Below are positions 26,602 to 36,366 of a stretch of DNA of 64,000 bases, piece after piece. Source of the DNA: Sediminibacillus massiliensis (GTDB lineage Bacteria > Bacillota > Bacilli > Bacillales > Amphibacillaceae); contig NZ_LT732535.1 of assembly GCF_900156915.1 (NCBI RefSeq), positions 3,899,968 through 3,963,967 of the forward strand, written 5' to 3'. How positions within the stretch are numbered: position 1 is the first letter of the stretch; each line of letters opens with the position of its first letter. Under the pieces are notes generated by a model. It worked only from the letters and a program-made list of their open reading frames with translations. It did no database searches and was not told where the DNA came from. The position numbers and the translations under genes are program-made.

Positions 26602-27333
26602 ATGGAAATGATCGAAGTCGAAGATTACCAGGAAATGAGCCGTGTCGCTAGTCAGTTTATCATCGAAAAGGTACAGCTACTCGACAACCCTGTACTGGGA
26701 CTGGCGACAGGGTCGACTCCAGAAGGGGTATATAAACAGCTTATCGAGAAACGGAAACAGGGGAATGTTTCCTTTGCCAATACGTCCACATTCAATCTTG
26801 ATGAATATGTCGGATTGGATGGCGACGACCCGAACAGCTATCGTTATTATATGAATGAGAAACTGTTTAGCCATATCGACATTCCGGGAGAAAACACCAG
26901 GGTTCCGAACGGCATGAAAAAGGATTTGGAACAAGAATGCGGGCAATATGAGCAATTGATCAAGGAAAAACAAGGTATCGACTTGCAGATGCTCGGAATC
27001 GGATTGAACGGCCATATCGGTTTCAACGAACCGGGGACATCTCTCCAAACCAGGACACATGTCGTTGAATTGGCCCAATCCACGAGAAAAGCGAATGCAC
27101 GGTTTTTCGACAGCCTGGAAGAAGTGCCGGAACAAGCGATCACGATGGGGATCGAAACAATCATGGCCAGCAGGGAAATCATCCTGCTCGTGTCCGGGGA
27201 AAGAAAAGCAGAAGCCCTCGACAGGCTGTTGAATGGTCCGGTTACCGAAGATTTTCCTGCATCGATCTTACAAACACATCCGAACGTTAAAATCATCGCA
27301 GATCGTGCAGCACGTTCTTTAATGAAAAAATAA
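26602..27333 (+). CDS. nagB: Glucosamine-6-phosphate deaminase
   Basis: Enzyme of 243 residues that converts GlcN-6-P to fructose-6-P and ammonia, completing the path begun by NagP and NagA. Motifs: LGLATGSTPEGVYKQLIEK, NLDEYVGLDGDDPNSYRYYM, and GIGLNGHIGFNEPGT with the active-site region. Length equals that of B. subtilis NagB. Ribosome site aaggaggaa. Co-transcribed with nagA and ended by a strong hairpin. Confidence 0.95.
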   Translation: MEMIEVEDYQEMSRVASQFIIEKVQLLDNPVLGLATGSTPEGVYKQLIEKRKQGNVSFANTSTFNLDEYVGLDGDDPNSYRYYMNEKLFSHIDIPGENTRVPNGMKKDLEQECGQYEQLIKEKQGIDLQMLGIGLNGHIGFNEPGTSLQTRTHVVELAQSTRKANARFFDSLEEVPEQAITMGIETIMASREIILLVSGERKAEALDRLLNGPVTEDFPASILQTHPNVKIIADRAARSLMKK

Positions 27334-27376
27334 GGCAGGCGTCAGCCGGGTTGGCTGATTTGCCTGCCTTGTTTTT
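27332..27376 (+). terminator. Terminator of nagAB
   Basis: AAGGCAGGC / GCCTGCCTT outer stem with an inner gtcagcc/ggctgat stem and a T-rich tail. Confidence 0.9.
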
Positions 27377-27426
27377 GGGCGAATTGTCGAAAAATGATTT
27401 CCTGGGAAATAAGTTGGCGGTTTTCG

Positions 27427-28059
27427 TCACACGTCGATTTCCAGATATGCGGTCCCTGCCGAATCGATTTCTGCCTGATCACTGGTCAAGTCGACCATCC
27501 ATTCGGTGAATGCCTGTTCTTTCTCATTTTCTACAAAGACATGGAATTCGACGCGTTCCAGATAATCGATATTCTCTAGAATATATTCGGAGTTCCTTAA
27601 CTGGTTTTCCAGTTTCCCTAACAACGGATAATCGGCTTTGACGGTCATTTTTTTCATTAGTTTGCGGTTGACCATCCCGGTTGTATCGATTGCCTGGGAG
27701 GTGGTACTGGAATAGGCTCTGATCAAACCGCCCGCACCCAGCTTGATGCCTCCGAAATAACGGGTCACGACAACGGCGGTGTCTTTCAACTGCCGTTTTT
27801 TCAACACTTCAAGAATCGGGACACCAGCCGTACCGCTCGGCTCCCCGTCATCATTCGCTTTCTGAATATTATCTGTCTCTCCGATCATATAGGCGGAGCA
27901 ATTATGGGTGGCATCATGATGCTTTTTCTTGATTTCTTTGATGAATTCCTGTGCCTCTTCTTCGGTTTCCACTCTGCGGACATAACCGATGAAGCGCGAT
28001 TTCTGGATGACGATTTCGTCACTGCCCTCAGGTTTTACGGTAAAATAGCTATTTAACAT
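27427..28059 (-). CDS. yvyE: YigZ/IMPACT family protein YvyE
   Basis: Protein of 210 residues of the YigZ/IMPACT family. The N-terminal UPF0029 domain has KSRFIGYVRRVETEEEAQEF, HNCSAYMIG and NDDGEPSGTAGVPILEVL, and a ferredoxin-like C-terminal half follows. Members may bind nucleic acid or ribosomes; function in Bacillus is not established. It is divergent from degS, as in B. subtilis, where it also marks the start of this locus. Confidence 0.92.
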   Translation of the reverse strand: MLNSYFTVKPEGSDEIVIQKSRFIGYVRRVETEEEAQEFIKEIKKKHHDATHNCSAYMIGETDNIQKANDDGEPSGTAGVPILEVLKKRQLKDTAVVVTRYFGGIKLGAGGLIRAYSSTTSQAIDTTGMVNRKLMKKMTVKADYPLLGKLENQLRNSEYILENIDYLERVEFHVFVENEKEQAFTEWMVDLTSDQAEIDSAGTAYLEIDV

Positions 28060-28229
28060 CTTGCATTATACCTCCTAAAACATCATTATATAAGAGTAAG
28101 CCAGAAGCCGGCAAACAATTGAGAGATTATATAGATGAAGGTAAAATGAAAGCAGGAAAAAAATTCTTAACTGCCCCCAAAAGCAGGCATTTTACCCCGA
28201 AAGGATTTATATGAAGAATGGTGAAATGT

Positions 28230-29369
28230 ATGACAAAGAAAGCGGATGAGATAACCTTGGATCATATTATTACCGAGATGATTGAAACCGTCGAAAACAG
28301 CAAAGATGAAGTGTATTTTATAGGAGAAGAATCGCGGCAGGAATACGAACAACTCCAAAATGAACTGGAGGAAACCAAGCGTAAGGTGATCCAGGTCATT
28401 GAAGAGGGCGACGATCTCGAGCAGAAAGTCCGGTTTTCCAGAATCCGGCTCTCTGAGGTGAGTAAGCATTTCGACAACTTTTCCGAAAAGGAAATCCGCG
28501 AGGTCTATGATCAAACCCATTCGATGCAGACAGAGTTGAAGATGAAACGAGAGAAAGAAAAGAACCTCCGGGAAAAACGCGATGAAATCGAACGGAGGCT
28601 CAAAAACCTGGAACAGACCGTCAAGCGGGCGGAAGGACTCGTCAGCAGGATTTCGGTTGTCCTCAATTACCTGAACGATGATTTCAAGCATGTTTCCGAA
28701 GTCCTGCAGGATGCCCAGCAAAAACAGGAATTCGGGCTGCAGATCATCGAAGCGCAGGAAGAAGAGCGCAGAAGGCTGTCCAGGGAAATGCACGACGGAC
28801 CGGCGCAAATGCTTGCCAACATCCTGCTTCGTTCTGAACTTGTCGACCGCACCTTCCGGGAACGGAGCGTCGAAGAAGCCGTCCAGGAAATGAAAAGCGT
28901 CAAGAAAATGGTCCATTCGTCTCTGTCGGAAGTCAGGAGGATCATTTACGACTTAAGGCCTATGGCATTGGACGATTTAGGCTTGGTGCCGACTATGAAG
29001 AAGTATTTGGCGACCGTGGAAGATTACAATAAAATCAAAATAGAATTCAAATCGATCGGGGAAGAACAGCGGCTCGACTCGAAGTACGAAGTAGCCTTGT
29101 TCCGGCTTGTCCAGGAATCCGTGCAAAATGCCGTCAAACATGCGGAAGCCTCGTTGATCCAGGTCAAGATGGACATCAAAGACTGTACCGTGGTCATCGT
29201 GATCAAGGACAATGGCAAAGGCTTCAACATGAACCAAAGACGGGACAAGTCCTTCGGCATCATTGGCATGAAAGAGCGTGTCGAGATGCTCGACGGCGAA
29301 ATTGAAATCAATTCGAAAATCGATAAGGGGACTTCTGTCCTAATAAAAGTGCCGCTGAACCAGGAGTAA
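28230..29369 (+). CDS. degS: Two-component sensor kinase DegS
   Basis: Soluble kinase of 379 residues. A long coiled-coil sensory region covers about residues 1-180, with a DegS-type segment (SKDEVYFIGEESRQEYEQL). The HisKA_3 phosphoacceptor is His188 in LSREMHDGPAQML, and the ATPase domain has DNGKGFN and GIIGMKERVEML. DegS phosphorylates DegU to control exoenzymes, competence, motility and biofilm. The ATG at 28230 follows ggtga at good spacing and gives the same N-terminal length as B. subtilis DegS; an upstream ATG at 28218 is less likely. Confidence 0.95.
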   Translation: MTKKADEITLDHIITEMIETVENSKDEVYFIGEESRQEYEQLQNELEETKRKVIQVIEEGDDLEQKVRFSRIRLSEVSKHFDNFSEKEIREVYDQTHSMQTELKMKREKEKNLREKRDEIERRLKNLEQTVKRAEGLVSRISVVLNYLNDDFKHVSEVLQDAQQKQEFGLQIIEAQEEERRRLSREMHDGPAQMLANILLRSELVDRTFRERSVEEAVQEMKSVKKMVHSSLSEVRRIIYDLRPMALDDLGLVPTMKKYLATVEDYNKIKIEFKSIGEEQRLDSKYEVALFRLVQESVQNAVKHAEASLIQVKMDIKDCTVVIVIKDNGKGFNMNQRRDKSFGIIGMKERVEMLDGEIEINSKIDKGTSVLIKVPLNQE

Positions 29370-29541
29370 ATAGAAAGTATCATTTTACGTAAAACTGACT
29401 AATTATGCAGGTGATTTTCACCAAATCTAGTATAATTCATGTATAATTAGAGAAAAATACTGGTTTTCTATTACTGGTGTCAGGGTAAAAGATAGAGCAC
29501 TATTTACAGCATATGGAATTATGGGTATAGGAGGAGCAGAG

Positions 29542-30222
29542 ATGACAACCAATATATTATTAGTCGACGACCATAAGTTATTCCGGGAAGGCGTCAAAAG
29601 GATACTAGAATTTGAACCTTCTTTCAATGTGGTGGCCGAAGGGGACGATGGGTCGAATGCCGTCCAATTAGTAGAGGAATTCCATCCGGATGTCGTATTG
29701 ATGGACATCAACATGCCGAATTTGAACGGTGTTCAGGCCACAGCGGAATTGATCAAGCACCATCCAGAGGTGAACGTCATCATCTTGTCGATTCATGATG
29801 ATGAAAATTATGTCACCCATGCATTGAAAACAGGGGCCCAGGGCTATCTGTTGAAGGAGATGGATTCCGACGCTTTGATTGAAGCGATCAAAGTCGTGAG
29901 TGAAGGCGGTTCCTATCTCCACCCGAAAGTCACCCATAATCTAGTCCAGGAATATCGCAGACTTGCAGAAGAAAATGCAAACAGACCAGCAGAGAAATCC
30001 ATAGAATACCGAAAACCTCTACACCTCCTTACCAGACGGGAATGCGAAGTCCTGCAGCTTTTGGCAGACGGAAAAAGCAACCGTGGAGTAGCAGAGGCTT
30101 TATACATTAGTGAAAAAACAGTCAAGAACCATGTCAGCAATATCTTGCAAAAGATGAATGTCAACGATCGCACGCAAGCCGTTGTACTGGCGATCCGCAA
30201 TGGCTGGGTGGAAGTATTATAA
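29542..30222 (+). CDS. degU: Response regulator DegU
   Basis: NarL-family regulator of 226 residues. Receiver domain with Asp55 ([10 protein letters not shown]) as phosphorylation site, and a LuxR-type helix-turn-helix at the C-terminus ([20 protein letters not shown], then [20 protein letters not shown]). Start at ATG 29542 with a strong ggaggagc site. The 172-base gap after degS may hold a separate promoter, as degU has in B. subtilis. A terminator follows. Confidence 0.96.
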   Translation: MTTNILLVDDHKLFREGVKRILEFEPSFNVVAEGDDGSNAVQLVEEFHPDVVLMDINMPNLNGVQATAELIKHHPEVNVIILSIHDDENYVTHALKTGAQGYLLKEMDSDALIEAIKVVSEGGSYLHPKVTHNLVQEYRRLAEENANRPAEKSIEYRKPLHLLTRRECEVLQLLADGKSNRGVAEALYISEKTVKNHVSNILQKMNVNDRTQAVVLAIRNGWVEVL

Positions 30223-30233
30223 TAAGCGGCAGG

Positions 30234-30262
30234 CCCGGTGTTTTTAAGACACCGGGTTTTAT
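30234..30262 (+). terminator. Terminator of degU
   Basis: CCCGGTGT / ACACCGGG perfect stem followed by T residues. Confidence 0.9.
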
Positions 30263-30374
30263 TTTGCTTTTTTGTCGTTTCCCTTTTCCGGGGAATCATG
30301 TAAAATAAAGGCAGACGTAAGCAGAATTAACAGCAAATGGGTCACACCATTTGTTGATGAAAGGTAAGATACTC

Positions 30375-31217
30375 ATGAAAATCGCTGTCATGACCGATAG
30401 CACGGCATATATTCCCAAACATGTCCGTGACGAAAAAAATATACATATGATCCCGCTAAGCGTCGTGTTCGAAAAGGAAACGTACAAGGAAGAAGTCGAT
30501 TTGACCGCGGCCGACTTTTACCCAATGGTCAAAAAAGCGGATGAGCTGCCGAAAACCTCCCAGCCATCGATCGGGCTGATTACCGAAAAGCTGGAAGAAC
30601 TCGCAAAAGATTATGACGCCGTCGTCTCCGTCCATTTATCCAGCGGCATCAGCGGTACCTACCAGGCCGTCGTTTCGGCCGGCGGTATGGTCGAAGGCAT
30701 CGATGTTTACGCTTTTGATTCGGAAATAAGCTGTATGGTCCAAGGCTTTTATGCGTTGGAGGCTGCCGATATGGCTGCAAACAATAAGTCTATCGACGAC
30801 ATCATGGCCCGGCTTGAGGAAATGAAACAAACGGCAACCGCTTATTTCATGGTCGATGATCTGAGCAACCTGCACAGGGGCGGCCGCTTGAACGGGGCGC
30901 AGGCTCTTATCGGCAGTATGCTGCAAGTGAAGCCGCTGCTCCATTTTGTCGACAAGAAAATCGTGCCGTTTGAAAAAATCCGGACAAGGAAAAAAGCGTT
31001 GAAACGGATCGACAGCCTGTTTGCCGAAGACGCCAATACAGGGAAGCCAATCAGGGCCGTCCTGATCCAGGCCAACCGTGAACAGGAAGCAGAAGAAATG
31101 AAACAAGACTTGGAAGCGCGCTTTGACAATGTCGAAGTGTCTGTCAGTTATTTCGGCCCTGTCATCGGCACCCACCTCGGTGAAGGTGCAATCGGGCTTG
31201 GCTGGTATTTTAAGTAA
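30375..31217 (+). CDS. degV: DegV-family fatty-acid binding protein
   Basis: Protein of 280 residues of the DegV family, which binds long-chain fatty acids and includes the FakB subunits of fatty-acid kinase. Motifs: KIAVMTDSTAYIPK, KTSQPSIG, VSVHLSSGISGTYQ and LSNLHRGGRLNGAQALIGSM. The ATG at 30375 has aaaggtaag upstream. Its place between degU and comFA matches yviA of B. subtilis. Confidence 0.93.
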   Translation: MKIAVMTDSTAYIPKHVRDEKNIHMIPLSVVFEKETYKEEVDLTAADFYPMVKKADELPKTSQPSIGLITEKLEELAKDYDAVVSVHLSSGISGTYQAVVSAGGMVEGIDVYAFDSEISCMVQGFYALEAADMAANNKSIDDIMARLEEMKQTATAYFMVDDLSNLHRGGRLNGAQALIGSMLQVKPLLHFVDKKIVPFEKIRTRKKALKRIDSLFAEDANTGKPIRAVLIQANREQEAEEMKQDLEARFDNVEVSVSYFGPVIGTHLGEGAIGLGWYFK

Positions 31218-31274
31218 TGATTATGATTCCGGAGGTGCCTCTAGCGGGGCATCTTCCAAACAAAGGAGAGGATT

Positions 31275-32699
31275 ATGATAAGTTTTCTCGCCCCGGATTT
31301 TGACTGGATACCCCGTCAGGATTCCCATTCCCCAACCAACATTTCTTCCTCATTAACCAACCGCTTTGCAGGCAAAATCCTGCTAAGAGAAGAAATCCCC
31401 CTGGAAAACGAAGAATTCGAAAACTGCCTTTCCCGACACCTGTTTACCGAAATTCCACCATTTGAGAAGATACTGGGCCAATATCGCTGCCGGCGCTGTG
31501 GCAACAAAAAAAGAAGTCAGTTTGGCAAAATGCCATGCGCCAGGTGCGGCAAGGAGCATCCCTACTGCCGGAAATGCATCTCGATGGGTCGGGTCCTGGC
31601 CTGTCAGTCTTTGTATGGCTGGAGCGGCCCGGCGCCTGTCTGGCCGAGTGTACAGAATGCGTGCAAATGGTCCGGCGAGTTGACCCTTTATCAACAGAAA
31701 GCTGCCGATAAGATTGCCGAAACAATGAACAAGGGCGATGCCGAACTGCTTACCTGGGCTGTCTGCGGGGCCGGCAAAACAGAAATGCTTTTTTATGGCA
31801 TCGGACAATCGCTGGAAGCGGGAAAAAGGGTATGCCTCGCCACCCCGAGGGCGGATGTGGTCCGTGAGCTGTTACCGAGATTCCGGGCCGCCTTTCCGGA
31901 AATTGCGATAAACGGCCTGTACGGCGGCAGTGAAGACAAGGCAGGCGACGGACAGCTGATTTTGGCGACCACCCACCAGCTGTTGCGGTTCGGGAGGGCT
32001 TTCGACGTCGTGATCATCGATGAAATCGACGCCTTCCCGTTTCATATCGATGCTTCGCTGCCATTCGCGGCTGACAGGGCGGCCAAAGAAGATGCAGCCC
32101 GTATCTACCTGACCGCCACTCCGCGAAAAAATCACCGCAGGCTTGTCGACGCAGGCAAACTCCCTCATGTCTTCGTCCCGGTCCGTTTTCACGGCCATCC
32201 CCTTCCAGTTCCAAAGCTCCACATGTGTTTTTCTTTGAAAAAATCGCTCCAACAAAATCAACCGCCCAAAGCCTTTTTCGACTGGCTCGAGAAACGGGAA
32301 AATCCGGACAGGCAACTGCTTATTTTCACTTCGACCATCGAACTGGCTGCCAAGATGGAAAAAACACTCAGCGCATATTTTGGTGAGATAACCGCCGTCC
32401 ATGCGGCCGATCCGGACAGGGCTGACAAGGTGCAATCATTCCGCGACAAAAAGCTGTCCGTGTTGATCACGACGACCATCCTGGAACGGGGAGTGACCTT
32501 CCCTTCAGTGGATGTCGTCATATTCGATGCCGGCCATCCAGTGTTCGATGAAGCCGCACTCGTCCAAATAGCCGGCAGGGCCGGCCGGAGTCCGGATGAC
32601 CCGACAGGTGAAGTGATTTTTTATCATGACGGCAAAACAGCTGCCATGATCGGATCGGTCCAATCCATCAAAAAAATGAACAAACGGGCGGGGGTGTAA
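31275..32699 (+). CDS. comFA: DNA-uptake ATPase ComFA
   Basis: DEAD-box-like helicase/translocase of 474 residues that drives inward movement of transforming DNA. A zinc-finger of four CxxC-type cysteines comes first (CRRCGN and MPCARCG, then CRKC, about residues 74-112). It is followed by Walker A in AVCGAGKTEM, Walker B/DEAD variant in VIIDEIDAFP, SAT-like LTATPRK, and the C-terminal motif VQIAGRAGRSPDDPTG. Ribosome site aaaggagagg. The comFB gene present in B. subtilis is missing: comFC begins two bases after the stop. Confidence 0.96.
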   Translation: MISFLAPDFDWIPRQDSHSPTNISSSLTNRFAGKILLREEIPLENEEFENCLSRHLFTEIPPFEKILGQYRCRRCGNKKRSQFGKMPCARCGKEHPYCRKCISMGRVLACQSLYGWSGPAPVWPSVQNACKWSGELTLYQQKAADKIAETMNKGDAELLTWAVCGAGKTEMLFYGIGQSLEAGKRVCLATPRADVVRELLPRFRAAFPEIAINGLYGGSEDKAGDGQLILATTHQLLRFGRAFDVVIIDEIDAFPFHIDASLPFAADRAAKEDAARIYLTATPRKNHRRLVDAGKLPHVFVPVRFHGHPLPVPKLHMCFSLKKSLQQNQPPKAFFDWLEKRENPDRQLLIFTSTIELAAKMEKTLSAYFGEITAVHAADPDRADKVQSFRDKKLSVLITTTILERGVTFPSVDVVIFDAGHPVFDEAALVQIAGRAGRSPDDPTGEVIFYHDGKTAAMIGSVQSIKKMNKRAGV

Positions 32700-32701
32700 A
32701 A

Positions 32702-33388
32702 ATGTATTGCTTATGGTGCGACACGGAAATCATCCTGGAAGTCAGCTGGGTCAACCTGTTATATCCTGATCCCCTCAAACCCCTTTGCAAAATATGTGAG
32801 AAGGAACTGCACTTCCTGAAGGGCGAACTATGCAGGAAATGTGGACGGGAATCAAGGGACAAAATATGTCCGGATTGTCTCTACTGGGAAAAGGATGGGG
32901 AGTGGAGGGATTTGCTGGCGTTCAACCAATCGGTGTTTGCTTACAATGAGCGGATGCAGGAAATGCTCGCCAAATGGAAATACAGAGGCGACTATGTGTT
33001 AAAGGAATGCTTTGCATGTGCTTTCAAGGAAAAGTACAAAAGCGCCTTTCCCAAACAGCTTCGAAAAGAGGCATGGATTGTCCCGGTTCCACTCAGTGAG
33101 CAACGGCTGCATGAGCGCGGATTCAACCAGGCAGAAGCGCTCGCATCTTTGTTGGAGAAACCGGTTCATCAATTGCTGTCGAGAACAAATGGGGAAAAAC
33201 AGTCGAAGAAAACAAGGCGGGAAAGATTGGGCTCGGAAAATCCGTTCAAGCTGGAACAAGCCGTCGATCGTCCGGTGATTCTTATCGATGACATATATAC
33301 AACCGGGGTCACCCTCCGCCATGCGGCCAGAGTCCTGAAGGAGAGCGGATGTCCGGAAGTATATGCACTAACATTGGCGAGGGGATGA
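32702..33388 (+). CDS. comFC: Competence protein ComFC, phosphoribosyltransferase-like
   Basis: Protein of 228 residues. N-terminal zinc-binding cysteines (CLWC, CKIC, CRKCGRE and CPDC) are followed by a phosphoribosyltransferase fold with the PRPP loop VILIDDIYTTGVTL (about residues 196-209). ComFC is needed for DNA transformation together with ComFA, with which it interacts. Tight spacing to comFA implies co-expression. Confidence 0.95.
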   Translation: MYCLWCDTEIILEVSWVNLLYPDPLKPLCKICEKELHFLKGELCRKCGRESRDKICPDCLYWEKDGEWRDLLAFNQSVFAYNERMQEMLAKWKYRGDYVLKECFACAFKEKYKSAFPKQLRKEAWIVPVPLSEQRLHERGFNQAEALASLLEKPVHQLLSRTNGEKQSKKTRRERLGSENPFKLEQAVDRPVILIDDIYTTGVTLRHAARVLKESGCPEVYALTLARG

Positions 33389-33494
33389 CCGGTGATACTT
33401 TTTACCTGTTTTTCGGCTTCCTCTGGAAAAACAAGGCTTTTCCGCAGGAGATCTTATGCTATAATGAACGAAAAAATGCGAGAGAGTGAAACAA

Positions 33495-33908
33495 ATGGGA
33501 GAGTTAGCAAATTGCGAACGGTGCAATGCCTTGTTCGTAGCGAGTATCAGCAAAGTATGCCGTGACTGCCACAGAAAAGAAGAACAGGATTACAACACGG
33601 TTTACGATTTTTTGAAGAAACGGATCAACAGGCAGGCAACGATTTATCAAATCGTCGAAGCGACTGGTGTCGAGGAGGCATTGATCCATAAATTTGTCCG
33701 GGAAAAACGGCTCCGGACATCGCAATTTCCGAACCTGACTTATCCGTGCAAAAAATGCGGAACAGGAATCCAGGACGGAGAACTATGTAAGAGCTGTATG
33801 AATGAACTGAACGAGGCGCTGGCCGACCAAGAGAAAATAGATCAAATCGCTGACCGGAACGTACGGGAAGAAAGAACTACTTATTACACGACAGGGAAAA
33901 ATCAGTGA
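33495..33908 (+). CDS. yvyF: Flagellar-operon zinc-finger protein YvyF
   Basis: Protein of 137 residues known only as a flagellar-operon associated family (YvyF). Two small zinc-finger-like cysteine pairs are at the ends (CERCNALFVASISKVCRDC, then CKKCGTGIQDGELCKSC). The middle has a helix-turn-helix-like segment (IYQIVEATGVEEALIHKFVR). MerR- or MarR-like function has been guessed elsewhere but not shown. ATG 33495 chosen for spacing from gagagtga. A sigma-D promoter for flgM follows directly. Confidence 0.9.
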   Translation: MGELANCERCNALFVASISKVCRDCHRKEEQDYNTVYDFLKKRINRQATIYQIVEATGVEEALIHKFVREKRLRTSQFPNLTYPCKKCGTGIQDGELCKSCMNELNEALADQEKIDQIADRNVREERTTYYTTGKNQ

Positions 33909-33916
33909 AAAAGTAT

Positions 33917-33943
33917 TAAACAATCGGCCGCTTGAGCCGATAA
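33917..33943 (+). promoter_or_regulatory. Sigma-D promoter of flgM
   Basis: TAAA at 33917-33920, 15-base spacer, GCCGATAA at 33936-33943: a perfect sigma-D (FliA-type) promoter. It lies 52 bases before the flgM start. Confidence 0.92.
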
Positions 33944-33995
33944 TAGGAATAAGAGCATGAACGATAAGCTTTACCAATGAAAGGGGTGAGCGATC

Positions 33996-34265
33996 TTGAA
34001 AATACAGGGTCCGAACCATTCCAATTTCAATCCATATCAAAAACAGCTGCAGAAGCAGGCGGATATACAGAAAGAAGCAACCAACAAAGAAGACAAAGTC
34101 CAAATATCGAACAAGGCAAAAGAGCTGCAGGAGAGCACGAAAACCGATCCGGCCAGACAACAGCGGATCGAAGAGTTGAAACAAAAGGTGCAATCCGGTG
34201 AATACAATGTCGACGCCAAACAGACAGCGAAGAAGATGATTGATTTTTGGAACAATCAAGCATAA
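33996..34265 (+). CDS. flgM: Anti-sigma-D factor FlgM
   Basis: Negative regulator of 89 residues that binds sigma-D until the hook is complete. The conserved C-terminal helices read RQQRIEELKQKVQSGEYNVD, then AKQTAKKMIDFW. It starts with TTG, with aaaggggtga upstream. Expression from a sigma-D promoter makes the usual feedback loop. First gene of flgM-flgN-flgK-flgL. Confidence 0.93.
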   Translation: MKIQGPNHSNFNPYQKQLQKQADIQKEATNKEDKVQISNKAKELQESTKTDPARQQRIEELKQKVQSGEYNVDAKQTAKKMIDFWNNQA

Positions 34266-34280
34266 GAGGGAGGACGAAAC

Positions 34281-34769
34281 ATGTCCGTTAAACCGATAGT
34301 CGAATCATTGAAAAATATCGCCAAGCTCCACGAAAGCTTGTTATCGATATCAAAGGATAAAACGAACTGCCTGAAGGAAGGCGATACCGACAAGCTGCAA
34401 AAACTGCTGGTACAGGAACGAAAACATGTTCAAGCAATCAACCAGCTCGAGACCAAACGGCAGGAACTTGTCGGTGAATGGGCCGCCTTAAACAACATGA
34501 AACCGGGAGAAGCGACCGTCTCGGCCATGATCGAGAAGCTTGATGATCATCTTGACAAGACAGACCTGGAGAAACAGTTCCACCACTTGACAGATGTATT
34601 GATCGAGTTGAAAAAACAGGAACAGCTGAACCAGGAACTGACAGAACAGTCGCTGCAGTTTCTCGAATTCTCGATCGACATGCTCGATCCTTCCATCAAG
34701 AACATGAACTACGGCACTGGGACCGGACAACAGTCAAACAAGCGGTCCCTGTTTGATTCAAAGGCCTAA
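34281..34769 (+). CDS. flgN: Flagellar chaperone FlgN
   Basis: Export chaperone of 162 residues for the hook-filament junction proteins FlgK and FlgL, which are encoded next. Mostly helical, with long coiled-coil-like stretches (KLHESLLSISKDKTNCLKEG, later VQAINQLETKRQELVGEWAA). Ribosome site gagggagg. Corresponds to yvyG of B. subtilis. Confidence 0.92.
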   Translation: MSVKPIVESLKNIAKLHESLLSISKDKTNCLKEGDTDKLQKLLVQERKHVQAINQLETKRQELVGEWAALNNMKPGEATVSAMIEKLDDHLDKTDLEKQFHHLTDVLIELKKQEQLNQELTEQSLQFLEFSIDMLDPSIKNMNYGTGTGQQSNKRSLFDSKA

Positions 34770-34793
34770 AGGGCAGCGAGAGGAGTACTTATT

Positions 34794-36356
34794 TTGAGTT
34801 CAACTTTTCACGGATTAGAGGTAGCGCGCCGGGCGCTGACCACCCAGCAATCCGCTTTATATACAACCGGACATAATATCGCCAATGCCAACACGGAAGG
34901 ATTCACGAGGCAGCGCGTCAACTTTGAACAGACGTCTCCATATCCGCCGGCATCCCGGAACCGCCCGGAAATCCCCGGACAGGTGGGAAGCGGTGTCGAG
35001 GCAGGCTCGATCGAACGGGTCCGCGACCAATTCTTGGACATGCAGTATCGCGGCGAAAACGCCAAGCTGGGCTATTATGAATCAAAAGCCGAAGCGATGA
35101 AGCAGATGGAAAGCATCATGAACGAGCCTTCAGAAGAAGGACTGTCCAAAACTATGGACCGCTTCTGGCAGGCACTGCAGGACTTATCGGTGAACCCGGA
35201 AGACTCCGGAGCCCGTTCTGTAGTAAGGCAGAGAGGGCTGGCAGTTGCAGAAACATTCAACTATCTGTCCAACTCCTTGAATTCTGTTCGCAGCGACCTT
35301 CAAAGCGAAATGGGAGTCACCGAAACGGAAGCCAATTCCTTGATCAACCAAATCAACAACGTCAATAAGCAAATAGCCGGTATCGAACCGCATGGCTATT
35401 TGCCGAATGATTTATACGATGAGCGCGACCGCTTGATCGACAAGTTATCGGGTATCGTCAACATCAATGTCTCTTATGACAAAAGCGGTGGACAGCCGAA
35501 CGGGATGGCAACCGGCCTGGCGACAATCGAACTGGCAGACAGCGAAGGAAGGCCCACAGGAACGAAGCTTGTAGACGGCCTGGAAGGAACAGTCAACGAA
35601 GTATTTGTAAGTTACGATGACAAGCAGAACGTCGATAATATCGTTTTTTATAACCCTGCCGACCAGACAGGCAAAATCAGCCAGGACAATCCACCAACAG
35701 GCGGTACTTCCGTCGGCCCTGAAAACTTTTCTTCCAATGGAAAGCTGAAAGCATTGATGGAATCCAATGGGTATGTACAAGCAGATGGTGAGGTTGTCGG
35801 TGAATTTTCGAGCATGCTTGCCGATTTGGATACAATGGCCGGCACGTTTGTGGCAGAATTCAATGCGGCCCACCAAGCGGGAATTGACCTTGAAGGCAAT
35901 GCGGGAGGCACTTTCTTCACTGTCACAGACGGTGAGAGTGCGGCGGCAACGATGGATGTCCATCAGGATATCAAAGATAATGCCGATAAAATCGCGGCAA
36001 GCGCCGGTGATTCCGGTGACAAAGGAAACGGCGAAAACGCCTTGGATTTAGCCGAAGTGATGCGCAAGAAAGATGTCGGTCTCGGCAACAACACATCGAT
36101 TCAATCATTTTATGAATCGGCGATCGGGGACATGGCTGTCGTGACCCAGGAAGCAGATCGCATGGTCAACAATGCCGGTACATTGAGACAGCAAGTCGAA
36201 GAAAACAGAATGTCGGTCAGTGCCGTATCGCTTGATGAGGAAATGACCAACATGATCAAGTTCCAGCATGCGTATAACGCAGCGGCCAGAAACATGACCG
36301 CTGTCGATGAAATGCTCGACCGAATCATTAATAACATGGGCTTGGTAGGAAGGTAG
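34794..36356 (+). CDS. flgK: Flagellar hook-associated protein 1 FlgK
   Basis: Hook-filament junction protein of 520 residues. N-terminal D0/D1 helices (GLEVARRALTTQQSALYTTG, then NIANANTEGFTRQRV) and the C-terminal signature (DEEMTNMIKFQHAYNAAARN) are intact. It begins with TTG preceded by gagaggagt. Exported through the flagellar apparatus with FlgN as chaperone. Confidence 0.96.
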   Translation: MSSTFHGLEVARRALTTQQSALYTTGHNIANANTEGFTRQRVNFEQTSPYPPASRNRPEIPGQVGSGVEAGSIERVRDQFLDMQYRGENAKLGYYESKAEAMKQMESIMNEPSEEGLSKTMDRFWQALQDLSVNPEDSGARSVVRQRGLAVAETFNYLSNSLNSVRSDLQSEMGVTETEANSLINQINNVNKQIAGIEPHGYLPNDLYDERDRLIDKLSGIVNINVSYDKSGGQPNGMATGLATIELADSEGRPTGTKLVDGLEGTVNEVFVSYDDKQNVDNIVFYNPADQTGKISQDNPPTGGTSVGPENFSSNGKLKALMESNGYVQADGEVVGEFSSMLADLDTMAGTFVAEFNAAHQAGIDLEGNAGGTFFTVTDGESAAATMDVHQDIKDNADKIAASAGDSGDKGNGENALDLAEVMRKKDVGLGNNTSIQSFYESAIGDMAVVTQEADRMVNNAGTLRQQVEENRMSVSAVSLDEEMTNMIKFQHAYNAAARNMTAVDEMLDRIINNMGLVGR

Positions 36357-36366
36357 GTAAAAAAAT

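Noticed and set aside
28167-28916. Open frame of 249 codons on the minus strand across degS
   Set aside because: Antisense shadow of the strongly conserved degS frame; it has no ribosome site and its composition is typical of a mirrored frame.
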